This document shows, one piece after another, positions 1-5,451 of a stretch of DNA of 11,003 nt. The stretch is from positions 1-11,003 of the forward strand of contig NZ_CAKQVD010000061.1 of assembly GCF_934277605.1 (NCBI RefSeq), in the 5' to 3' direction. The translations under genes and the position numbers were made by a program. The notes below the pieces were generated by a model. That model was not told the DNA's origin. It did no database searches and was given only the letters and a program-made list of their open reading frames with translations. The DNA comes from an uncultured Anaerotignum sp. (lineage in GTDB: Bacteria; Bacillota; Clostridia; Lachnospirales; Anaerotignaceae). Each line of letters begins with the position of its first letter. The first letter of the stretch is position 1.

Positions 1-10
1 CGGATTCCAT

Positions 11-92
11 TTGGGAAACTACTTACCGCCCAAGAAGGGGCGGCAGGCAAAGCCTGCTTTGCGTAGCAAAGTAATGACAGTTTGTTTCCCAA
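11..92. repeat. Structured inverted-repeat element with three internal hairpins
   Basis: An outer perfect 9-bp inverted repeat (TTGGGAAAC at 11-19, GTTTCCCAA at 84-92) encloses three hairpins placed end to end: CCGCCC/GGGCGG (26-31 with 38-43), GCAGGC/GCCTGC (43-48 with 52-57) and CTTTGC/GCAAAG (57-62 with 66-71). Neighbouring stems share one base at 43 and at 57. This compact multi-branch layout is seen directly. It could be a REP- or MITE-like interspersed repeat, or a structured RNA ended by the terminator at 132-167. An open frame of 64 codons crosses it but has no ribosome binding site. The element's nature is unknown. Confidence 0.5.
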
Positions 93-131
93 GCCCTTCC
101 GCTACTTTAAAATTACTTTGTCTACAGTCTG

Positions 132-167
132 AGGCACAAATCGTGAGATTTGTGCCTTTTTTCTCTC
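132..167 (+). terminator. Rho-independent terminator
   Basis: A perfect 11-bp stem (132-142 with 147-157) with a GTGA loop is followed by a run of Ts interrupted only by Cs (TTTTTCTCTC). There is no T run on the other side, so it acts on plus-strand transcripts. It closes a transcription unit that begins left of the window, or the structured element at 11-92. Confidence 0.85.
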
Positions 168-190
168 AAAACGAAACCAAAAACCGCATA

Positions 191-205
191 TTAAGAAAAT
201 CTTAA
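191..205. promoter_or_regulatory. Candidate operator, copy 1 (TTAAGA-AAA-TCTTAA)
   Basis: This is a perfect inverted repeat with 6-bp arms and a 3-bp centre. It can also be read as a direct repeat with an 11-bp period (TTAAG at 191, TTAAT at 202), the spacing used by OmpR/PhoB-type response regulators. It ends one base before the proposed -35 at 206. A 13-of-15 match stands in the same place before the promoter at 9990-10019. An operator function is inferred from this repeated placement. Confidence 0.5.
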
Positions 206-234
206 TTGTTTTTTGTCGAAAACTCCTTTAAAAT
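206..234 (+). promoter_or_regulatory. Predicted sigma-A promoter of the LCP gene
   Basis: The -35 is TTGTTT (206-211), then a 17-bp spacer, then the -10 TAAAAT (229-234). The -35 is poor (3 of 6 consensus bases), as expected for a promoter that needs an activator at the flush upstream box 191-205. The predicted start of transcription, near 241, gives a leader of about 37 bases before the TTG start. Confidence 0.5.
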
Positions 235-277
235 AAAGAAAACTACTTGTAATACAACAAAAAAAGGAGGAACGGCC

Positions 278-1300
278 TTGCAGAAGAAACGAAAAAAACA
301 AAAACCAAAGCGAATCGGTGCGCAGGAGAAGCGCAAAAGGCATCTCAAGCACCTCTATCTCAAGGCGTTTTTTATCACCCTTGCAGTCTGTCTGGTGCTG
401 TTGGGTGCGGCGTATGGTGCATTTCTGTATTTGCTGGGCGGCCTAAATCGCACACAGGTGGATGAGGAAAACCTTGCCGTCAATGAAAGCGTGGATGAAA
501 AGGTCATCAATGTGGCGCTTTTTGGCTTGGATTCCCGCAACCATGATTATACAGGCCGCTCCGATGTGATTATGATTGCCTCCGTCAACAGCAAAACGGG
601 CAAGGTTAAGCTGGTTTCCATCGCAAGGGATACCTATGCTTCCATCCCCGGCTATCAAAAAACAAAAATCAACCATGCCTATGCGTATGGCGGGCCGGAG
701 CTTGCCATCCGTACCCTCAATGAAAATTTCGGCTTGGATATTACGGACTATGTCACCGTCAATTTTGATTCCTTGGCAGAGGTCATTGATGCCATGGGCG
801 GCGTGGAAATTGAGGTCAGCGAGGCAGAGCGTCAGCAAATCAATGCCTATCTTTTGGCAGGCGCACCCCTGCGGGAAAACGGCGTTGTTCTGCTCAATGG
901 GCCGCAGGCGGTCAGCTATTCCCGCATCCGCAAAATTGATAGCGATGATATGCGCACCTCTCGTCAAAGAAGGGTACTTGCGGCTTTGTTTGAAAAGGCA
1001 AAGACGTTCAATGCCTTGGAATATCCGTCCTATGTGCGGAAATTTGCGCCCATGGTGCAGACCTCCCTCAGCAATGATGAAATCCTCAAGCTTGCCTCTG
1101 TCGGCTTGAAGGGTAAGTCGCTGACGCTGGAGCAGGCGGCGTTCCCCAATGAGTATATTCAAGCCGAAGGGCAGACGATTGGCGGCGCATGGTTTTATGT
1201 CTATGACTTGGCGCAGGCAAAGGATATGCTCCATGAATATCTGTATCAGGATATTCCCTTTGCACAATATGCTTCCTCCGAGGATGAAGAAAAAGATTAA
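278..1300 (+). CDS. LCP-family (LytR-CpsA-Psr) cell-envelope transferase
   Basis: The 340-residue protein has a very basic cytoplasmic N-terminus (residues 2-28), one membrane helix (about 29-54), and an extracytoplasmic LCP domain from about residue 77. Visible LCP signatures are FGLDSR (82-87), GRSDVIMI (93-100), SIARDTY (114-120), KINHAYAYGG (130-139) and SYSRIRKIDSDDMRTSRQRR (213-232), which hold the conserved Arg and Asp residues that bind the polyprenyl pyrophosphate head group. The family transfers undecaprenyl-linked glycopolymers such as wall teichoic acid or capsule onto peptidoglycan; this protein's substrate cannot be told from sequence. I chose TTG at 278 because AAAGGAGG (263-270) lies 7 bases before it. 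A longer in-frame reading from 206 would start inside the promoter and has no such site. No wall-polymer genes and no terminator follow; the T-box promoter begins 18 bases after the stop. Confidence 0.93.
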   Translation: MQKKRKKQKPKRIGAQEKRKRHLKHLYLKAFFITLAVCLVLLGAAYGAFLYLLGGLNRTQVDEENLAVNESVDEKVINVALFGLDSRNHDYTGRSDVIMIASVNSKTGKVKLVSIARDTYASIPGYQKTKINHAYAYGGPELAIRTLNENFGLDITDYVTVNFDSLAEVIDAMGGVEIEVSEAERQQINAYLLAGAPLRENGVVLLNGPQAVSYSRIRKIDSDDMRTSRQRRVLAALFEKAKTFNALEYPSYVRKFAPMVQTSLSNDEILKLASVGLKGKSLTLEQAAFPNEYIQAEGQTIGGAWFYVYDLAQAKDMLHEYLYQDIPFAQYASSEDEEKD

Positions 1301-1318
1301 AAAAATTCAAAAAAAGAG

Positions 1319-1346
1319 TTGACAAATATTTTTTACGGGGTATAAT
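1319..1346 (+). promoter_or_regulatory. Sigma-A promoter of the metNIQ operon
   Basis: A consensus TTGACA (1319-1324) and a consensus TATAAT (1341-1346) are separated by 16 bp. Transcription should start near 1353, at the beginning of the T-box leader. The strong promoter fits control by attenuation rather than by an activator. Confidence 0.85.
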
Positions 1347-1352
1347 GGGGTA

Positions 1353-1652
1353 CAAGTTCAAAAAACAAAGGCAATGAAAAGAAGAGTACTTCCTGGAAGA
1401 TTTTACAGAGAACCTCCGGTAGCTGCGAAGGAGGAAATGCAGAAAGGTTGGAAGATGGTCTTGGAGCTGCGCACCGAGAGGGTTTCCCTTTAGGCTGCGA
1501 CGGGAGCGCCCGTGAAAGCGTCGGAGTATCGGCAAATGCCCGTACTTGTTAAGGCAGTAATCGTGAGGTTGCTGTGAATTAGGGTGGTAACGCGAAGCAT
1601 AATATGCTCTCGTCCCTTTGGTTGTATCAACCGAAGGGCTGAGAGCTTTTTT
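1353..1652 (+). promoter_or_regulatory. T-box leader, methionine-specific by its specifier codon
   Basis: The leader carries the T-box sequence AGGGTGGTAACGCG (1581-1594), one base off the usual AGGGTGGNACCGCG. Stem I runs from about 1372 to 1466, with the AGTA of the specifier-loop turn at 1385-1388, an ACAGAG bulge motif at 1405-1410 and a distal hairpin CCTCC/GGAGG (1413-1417 with 1430-1434). On its 3' side GGAAG-ATG-GTCTT places the specifier codon ATG at 1455-1457. The UGGU of the T-box would pair with an ACCA 3' end, matching a tRNA with discriminator base A, as in tRNA-Met. In such leaders uncharged tRNA binds, stabilises the antiterminator (AGGG 1581-1584 with CCCT 1614-1617) and turns on downstream genes. 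The specifier was assigned by eye from the alignment with known stem I patterns and agrees with the transporter encoded downstream. Confidence 0.9.
1606..1652 (+). terminator. T-box attenuator terminator
   Basis: A long interrupted hairpin, GCTCTC/GAGAGC (1606-1611 with 1641-1646) plus CCCTT/AAGGG and GGTT/AACC inside, is followed by six Ts (1647-1652). Its 5' arm includes CCCT at 1614-1617, which the antiterminator needs, so the two folds exclude each other. It may also end read-through from the LCP gene, which has no terminator of its own. Confidence 0.9.
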
Positions 1653-1681
1653 GTTGGAATAAAGAAAAGGTGGTTTGGAAA

Positions 1682-2701
1682 ATGTCAGAGAAAGAAACAA
1701 TGATTCGCTTGGAGGGCATCAAAAAGCGGTTTCGCACCAAGGCGGGCGAGCTGGAGGTGCTGCACGGTGTCGATGCGGATATCAAAAAAGGCGAGGTGTT
1801 CGGTATCATCGGGCTGAGCGGTGCCGGCAAAAGCACACTGGTTCGCTGCATTAACCTTCTGGAACGCCCCACAGCCGGTAAGGTTTGGCTCGATGGCGTG
1901 GAGCTGACCACCCTTGGCGATAAGGAATTGAGAGAGCAGCGCAGACACATGGGTATGATTTTCCAGCAGTTCCATCTGCTCATGCAGAGAACCGCACTGG
2001 ATAATGTCTGCTTCCCGATGGAAATTTCCGGTGTGTCAAAGGCAAAGGCGAAGGAAAGAGCCAAGGAGCTGTTGGAATTGGTAGGCCTTGCAGATCGTAT
2101 GGATTCCTACCCCGCACAGCTTTCCGGCGGCCAAAAGCAGAGAGTCGCCATCGCAAGAGCCTTGGCAACCGAGCCGAAGGTGCTGCTTTGCGATGAAGCC
2201 ACCTCCGCACTGGACCCCAATACAACCGCAGGCGTTCTCTCCTTATTAAAGGATATCAACAGCCGCTTGGGTATCACGATTGTAGTCATCACCCATGAAA
2301 TGAGTGTCATTCAGGAAATCTGTGACCGTGTAGCCATCATTGATGGCGGTCTGATTGCGGAGGAGGGAAGCGTGGAGGAAATCTTCCGTGCCCCCAAAAC
2401 AAAAATCGGGCAGGAGCTGGTTATGCACGAGGGTACAAACCGAGAGGCATATACAGGCAAGCTGCCGTATTCCTATCGTCTGGTATTCAAGGGTGGCAGT
2501 GAAAATGAGCCTGTGCTTGGGCAGATGATGATTGAGCTGAAGAATGTCGTAAATATTCTGGCGGCAAACACAAGAACGATTGAAAATCAAGCCTTTGGTC
2601 AGATGGTGGTGCAGTTCCCCGAGGAAAAGGAAATCCGCCAAAAAATGATTCAATATCTCACAGACAGAGGCGTTGTGGTAGAGGAGGTAGAATATGTTTA
2701 A
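1682..2701 (+). CDS. metN: Methionine ABC transporter, ATP-binding protein MetN
   Basis: This 339-residue cytoplasmic ATPase powers methionine import through MetI. All ABC motifs are present: Walker A GLSGAGKST (44-52), Q-loop Gln near 95, signature LSGGQ (147-151), Walker B VLLCDE (167-172) and the H-loop His205. A C-terminal NIL (ACT-like) domain occupies about residues 265-339; in the characterised E. coli MetN this domain binds methionine and inhibits transport when the cell is replete. The length matches the family. Start: ATG at 1682 has AAAGGTGG (1666-1673) 8 bases upstream; an in-frame GTG at 1670 lies inside that site and is rejected. The gene follows the T-box terminator directly and overlaps metI by 8 bases. 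A D- and L-methionine substrate range is known for the family but not tested here. Confidence 0.95.
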   Translation: MSEKETMIRLEGIKKRFRTKAGELEVLHGVDADIKKGEVFGIIGLSGAGKSTLVRCINLLERPTAGKVWLDGVELTTLGDKELREQRRHMGMIFQQFHLLMQRTALDNVCFPMEISGVSKAKAKERAKELLELVGLADRMDSYPAQLSGGQKQRVAIARALATEPKVLLCDEATSALDPNTTAGVLSLLKDINSRLGITIVVITHEMSVIQEICDRVAIIDGGLIAEEGSVEEIFRAPKTKIGQELVMHEGTNREAYTGKLPYSYRLVFKGGSENEPVLGQMMIELKNVVNILAANTRTIENQAFGQMVVQFPEEKEIRQKMIQYLTDRGVVVEEVEYV

Positions 2702-3353
2702 GGAAGGTATGCTTGCGCTGGTTGGGCAAGGGTTTCTGGAAACCATTTATATGACAGTCATTTCTACAATTCTGGCATATATCATCGGCTTGCCGTTGGG
2801 CTTGGTTCTGGTTGTAACCGATAAGGATGGGATTCACCCGGTTCCTTGGCTGAACAGCCTTTTGGGAATGGTAATCAACTTCTTCCGCTCTATTCCCTTC
2901 TTGATTCTCTTGATTGCGCTGATGCCCTTCACAAAGATGGTGGTCGGCACCATCATCGGTTGTAAGGCGGCGATTGTAGCACTTTGGGTAGCGGCAGCAC
3001 CCTTCATCGCGAGAATGGTGGAATCCTCCTTGAAGGAGGTGGAAATCGGCGTGGTTGAGGCGGCACAGTCTATGGGTGCCTCTCCCTTTCAGATTATGAC
3101 AAAGGTGCTGCTGCCGGAGGCAAAGCCCTCTTTGCTGGTCGGTGCGGCAATCAGCATTACTACCATTTTGGGCTATTCTGCAATGGCAGGCATCTGCGGC
3201 GCAGGCGGCTTGGGTGCCATCGCCATTAACTATGGCTATTATAGAAAGCAATCCGATATCATGTATGTCATGGTAATCCTCATGGCAATCATCGTGTTGG
3301 TATTTCAGGAGCTTGGCATGCGTATTTCCAAGCGCACAGATAGAAGATTGTAA
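2694..3353 (+). CDS. metI: Methionine ABC transporter, permease MetI
   Basis: This 219-residue integral membrane protein forms the translocation path as a dimer with two MetN. It has about five hydrophobic segments (near residues 14-41, 55-79, 88-107, 146-170 and 188-206). The EAA loop that docks on the ATPase is clear, with VEAAQSMGASPFQ at 121-133 followed by the conserved LLPEAKP. The length is typical of MetI (about 217 residues). The start codon lies inside the end of metN (8-base overlap) and is preceded by GAGGAGGT (2681-2688) at 5 bases, so translation is probably coupled to metN. Confidence 0.95.
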   Translation: MFKEGMLALVGQGFLETIYMTVISTILAYIIGLPLGLVLVVTDKDGIHPVPWLNSLLGMVINFFRSIPFLILLIALMPFTKMVVGTIIGCKAAIVALWVAAAPFIARMVESSLKEVEIGVVEAAQSMGASPFQIMTKVLLPEAKPSLLVGAAISITTILGYSAMAGICGAGGLGAIAINYGYYRKQSDIMYVMVILMAIIVLVFQELGMRISKRTDRRL

Positions 3354-3370
3354 GCCTGCTTTTTAGGCTT
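3352..3370 (+). other. Intercistronic hairpin between metI and metQ
   Basis: AAGCCT (3352-3357) and AGGCTT (3365-3370) form a 6-bp stem with a 7-base loop, beginning within the metI stop codon. No T run follows, so it is not a terminator in either direction. It could protect or set a processing point in the mRNA and so let metQ, the binding protein, be made in excess over metNI. That role is inferred from position only. Confidence 0.4.
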
Positions 3371-3426
3371 CACATAAAAAAACAAAAGCAAAAGAATATT
3401 TTTTTAAAACAAGGAGGAAACGTACT

Positions 3427-4260
3427 ATGAAGAAATTTTTTGCACTTTTATTGGCAGGTGTGCTGACTGTTGGTCTGGCAGCCTGCGGCGGCTCTGATGA
3501 TGCAGCAGCAAATGATGACAGCAACAAAGAGGAAATCACACTGAAAATCGGTGCTTCTCCCACACCCCACGCTGAAATTCTGAATGCAGCAAAGGATGAA
3601 CTGGCAGAAAAAGGCATCAAGCTGGATATCGTTGAATTTACAGACTATGTGCAGCCCAATCTGGCAACAGAATCCGGCGATCTGGATGCAAACTACTTCC
3701 AGCACACACCTTATCTGGAGGAGTTCAATAAGGAACAGGGTACGCATCTGGTAGCAGTTGGCAAGGTTCATTTTGAACCCATGAGCATCTATGCCGGCTC
3801 CGTAAAGGATTTGAAGGATATCCCCAAGGGCACAAAGGTTGGTATCCCCAATGACGCTACAAACGGCGGTCGTGCGCTGCTGCTGCTGGAGGCAAACGGT
3901 CTGATTAAGCTGGATCCCAAAGCAGGCGTAACCGCAACAAAGCTGGATATCACAGAAAACCCCTATAATCTGGAAATCGTTGAAATGGAAGCTGCACAGC
4001 TGCCCCTGTCTCTGAGCGATCTGGGCTTTGCGGCAATCAACTCCAACTATGCACTGCAAAATAAGCTGACAGAGGATGATATTCTGGCAACAGAGGATGC
4101 AGAATCCGTGGCAGCTAAGACATACGGCAACGTAGTTGTTGTAAAGGAAGGCAACGAAAACCTGCCCGGCATTGCTGAGCTGATGGAGGTTCTGCATGGC
4201 CAGACAGTGGTAGATTTCATCAATAACACCTACGGCGGTGCAGTTGCTCCCCTGAAATAA
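3427..4260 (+). CDS. metQ: Methionine-binding lipoprotein MetQ (NLPA family)
   Basis: This 277-residue lipoprotein captures methionine outside the membrane and delivers it to MetI. A short signal peptide ends in the lipobox LAAC with the lipidated Cys20, followed by an acidic, Ala/Ser/Asn-rich linker to about residue 36. The NLPA/MetQ core then shows IGASPTPHAEIL (41-52), ANYFQHTPYLEEF near 92-104, and the PNDATNGGRAL segment near 140-150; homologous residues line the methionine pocket in known structures. The start ATG has AAGGAGG (3411-3417) 9 bases upstream, the strongest site of the operon. The gene is last in metNIQ, 73 bases after metI, and is followed by the terminator at 4325-4368. 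Confidence 0.95.
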   Translation: MKKFFALLLAGVLTVGLAACGGSDDAAANDDSNKEEITLKIGASPTPHAEILNAAKDELAEKGIKLDIVEFTDYVQPNLATESGDLDANYFQHTPYLEEFNKEQGTHLVAVGKVHFEPMSIYAGSVKDLKDIPKGTKVGIPNDATNGGRALLLLEANGLIKLDPKAGVTATKLDITENPYNLEIVEMEAAQLPLSLSDLGFAAINSNYALQNKLTEDDILATEDAESVAAKTYGNVVVVKEGNENLPGIAELMEVLHGQTVVDFINNTYGGAVAPLK

Positions 4261-4299
4261 GCAGTAAAAAATAAGAAGAAAAAATAAGCAGTAAAAAAT
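4255..4299 (+). repeat. 27-bp-period tandem repeat over the metQ stop codon
   Basis: The 18-base sequence AAATAAGCAGTAAAAAAT occurs at 4255-4272 and again, identically, at 4282-4299. The first copy contains the metQ stop codon TAA (4258-4260). It looks like a local duplication in A-rich DNA with no coding effect on metQ. Confidence 0.7.
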
Positions 4300-4324
4300 G
4301 AACCCTCATGCATAAAATGTGCAT

Positions 4325-4368
4325 AAAAAAAGCAGACGAATTTGTGAAAGCAATTCGTCTGCTTTTTT
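4325..4368. terminator. Bidirectional rho-independent terminator after metQ
   Basis: A perfect 12-bp stem (AGCAGACGAATT at 4331-4342 with its complement at 4352-4363) has a 9-base loop, six Ts on the right (4363-4368) and seven As on the left (4325-4331). It therefore ends metNIQ transcripts on the plus strand and can also stop read-through from dut on the minus strand. Confidence 0.9.
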
Positions 4369-4380
4369 GTTTGTAATCTG

Positions 4381-4493
4381 TCCGTCAAATTCCGAAACCG
4401 TCCGAATCGATGCCCGAAAAAAGCGGCATGGTGTCCGAAAAATCCGAAACGGTGTCCGAAAAATCCGAAAAAAGTGTCCGTTTTTTGCCCGAA
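4381..4493. repeat. Phased TCCGAA repeat array
   Basis: TCCGAA or a one-base variant begins at 4381 (TCCGTC), 4391, 4401, 4413, 4434, 4443, 4455, 4464, 4477 (TCCGTT) and 4488. Steps are 10, 10, 12, 21, 9, 12, 9, 13 and 11, close to one helical turn each. Within it GGTGTCCGAAAAATCCGAAA is perfectly duplicated at 4430-4449 and 4451-4470. Runs of 5-6 As follow several copies, so the DNA may be curved. The array lies between the metQ terminator and the end of dut. Frames across it give repetitive peptides (SEKSE on plus, FFGH on minus) without start signals, so I read it as non-coding. Part of it forms the dut terminator. Confidence 0.6.
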
Positions 4494-4500
4494 GGGACAC
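4468..4500 (-). terminator. Terminator of the nrdD-nrdG-dut operon
   Basis: Read on the minus strand just after dut, GTGTCC (complement of 4495-4500) pairs with GGACAC (complement of 4474-4479), followed by six Ts (complement of 4468-4473). The 15-base loop contains CCTTCGG, which may form a small UUCG-capped inner hairpin. The stem is short (6 bp), so termination may be partial, with the stem at 4331-4363 as backup. Confidence 0.6.
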
Positions 4501-4503
4501 CTT

Positions 4504-4938
4504 TTATTGCTTTCCGGTGGAGCCGAGTCCGCCCCTGTCCTGATTGCCAAGGTCATCTGTCTCTGCAAAGTGCAACGTCGGCTGGTGTGCAAAAATGCGG
4601 AATTGGCAAATGCGGTCATTCATCTCAATCACGGTGTCCCGTAGGGCAAATGCCGGCATAAACCATTGGTCATTGTTGCCGCAATAGCTTTCATCCACAA
4701 TGCCGCAGTGGTTCGTCTGGATGATGCCAAAGCTCTTGAAGGTTGAGCTGCGTGGCACAATATGCGCCTCATAGCCCTTGGGCAGCTGCATGGCAACCCC
4801 CAAGGGAATCAGCTTAAATTCGCCTGCCTTCAGCTCCACTCTCTCTGCGGCACGCAGGTCAATCCAGTCGGATTTTCCGTCAATGTAGCGCAGCTTTTCG
4901 ATTTTGTCGCTCAGATATCTGATTTTAATGGTTTCCAT
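4504..4938 (-). CDS. dut: dUTP diphosphatase (dUTPase)
   Basis: This 144-residue enzyme hydrolyses dUTP to dUMP and pyrophosphate, keeping uracil out of DNA and supplying the thymidylate synthase substrate. The five motifs of trimeric dUTPases are recognisable: I, IDLRAAE (26-32); II, PRSSTF (62-67); III, GIVDESY (79-85), with the catalytic Asp82; IV, RICQFRI (109-115); V, RGGLGSTG (135-142), the Gly-rich P-loop-like tail. Motifs I and III differ slightly from E. coli (WIDLRA, DESYCGNND), as I would expect for the Clostridial form. It is the last gene of the operon: the ATG follows the nrdG stop by 18 bases and has AAAGGA about 7 bases upstream. dCTP deaminase shares the fold, but the complete motif V supports dUTPase. 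Confidence 0.92.
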   Translation of the reverse strand: METIKIRYLSDKIEKLRYIDGKSDWIDLRAAERVELKAGEFKLIPLGVAMQLPKGYEAHIVPRSSTFKSFGIIQTNHCGIVDESYCGNNDQWFMPAFALRDTVIEMNDRICQFRIFAHQPTLHFAETDDLGNQDRGGLGSTGKQ

Positions 4939-4956
4939 GGGTTTTCCTTTCTGTTC

Positions 4957-5451
4957 TCATTCTGCCGGATATAAGTATAAAGAGCTGTTTTTCAAGGATT
5001 TCTGCACATCAATGATACGCTGATTGAAGCTGCCCTTCCAATGCAGCTTGGTATCCTTCAAATCTGCAACAAACCGCCCATCCACCAGCACATCAATATA
5101 TTGCATGAGCGGCAATGCACTGATTTCCTCCCAACGATAGCCGGTGTAAAGCCAGATGCTTTTATCGGGATATTCCAGCTTGATTTTCTTCGCCAAGCGT
5201 GCAATTTCCTCCCGATTGCCCTCATAAAGCGGATCTCCGCCGCTGAAGGTAATGCCGCTGATGTAATCACGCCCCAAAACCTCCAAAAGCTCCCGCTCTG
5301 CCGCCGCATCAAAGGGGATTCCGCCCTCCGCATCCCATGTGATTGGGTTGTGGCAGCCCTCGCAGTGATGGGAACAGCCGCTCACCCAAAGCACCACACG
5401 CAGTCCCTCGCCGTTGAGCATATCGTCCTTTGTGATATTGTGATAGTGCAT
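4957..5451 (-). CDS. nrdG: Anaerobic ribonucleotide reductase activating protein NrdG
   Basis: This 164-residue radical SAM enzyme uses a [4Fe-4S] cluster and S-adenosylmethionine to make the glycyl radical on NrdD. The cluster-binding CX3CX2C motif is at Cys26, Cys30 and Cys33 (VSGCSHHCEGCHNP). The SAM-binding Gly-rich strand FSGGDP is at 69-74. Its length matches NrdG (about 155-175 residues). It starts inside the nrdD stop codon (TAATG, 1-base overlap at 5451), so translation is coupled and the two partners are made together. Its TGA stop is followed 18 bases later by dut. Confidence 0.96.
   Translation of the reverse strand: MHYHNITKDDMLNGEGLRVVLWVSGCSHHCEGCHNPITWDAEGGIPFDAAAERELLEVLGRDYISGITFSGGDPLYEGNREEIARLAKKIKLEYPDKSIWLYTGYRWEEISALPLMQYIDVLVDGRFVADLKDTKLHWKGSFNQRIIDVQKSLKNSSLYLYPAE

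Noticed and set aside
11..205. 64-codon plus-strand open frame
   Set aside because: It crosses the multi-hairpin element and the terminator, has no ribosome binding site, and its end lies inside the operator-like box. The frame is a by-product of the repeat.
443..1267. 274-codon minus-strand frame opposite the LCP gene
   Set aside because: It is antisense to a gene with clear family motifs, has no ribosome binding site, and its translation has no recognisable domain.
1353..1652. SAM riboswitch upstream of metNIQ
   Set aside because: The AGGGTGG T-box sequence, specifier-loop pattern and antiterminator/terminator pair identify a T-box; the conserved SAM-I core was not seen.
1086..1700. 204-codon minus-strand frame over the LCP end and T-box
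   Set aside because: The T-box structure and promoter on the plus strand fully explain this DNA, and the translation is low-complexity without motifs.
3352..3370. Terminator between metI and metQ
   Set aside because: The stem is followed by CACATAAAA rather than Ts, and no separate metQ promoter is visible, so metQ belongs to the same operon.
4381..4493. CRISPR-like array
   Set aside because: Repeats are only 6-20 bases with spacing near 10 or 21 and no unique spacers of about 30 bases; no cas gene is present.
4230..4661. Frames giving FFGH repeats (minus) and SEKSE repeats (plus)
   Set aside because: The peptide repeats follow from the TCCGAA DNA repeats. Neither frame has a ribosome binding site, and both run into dut or the metQ end.
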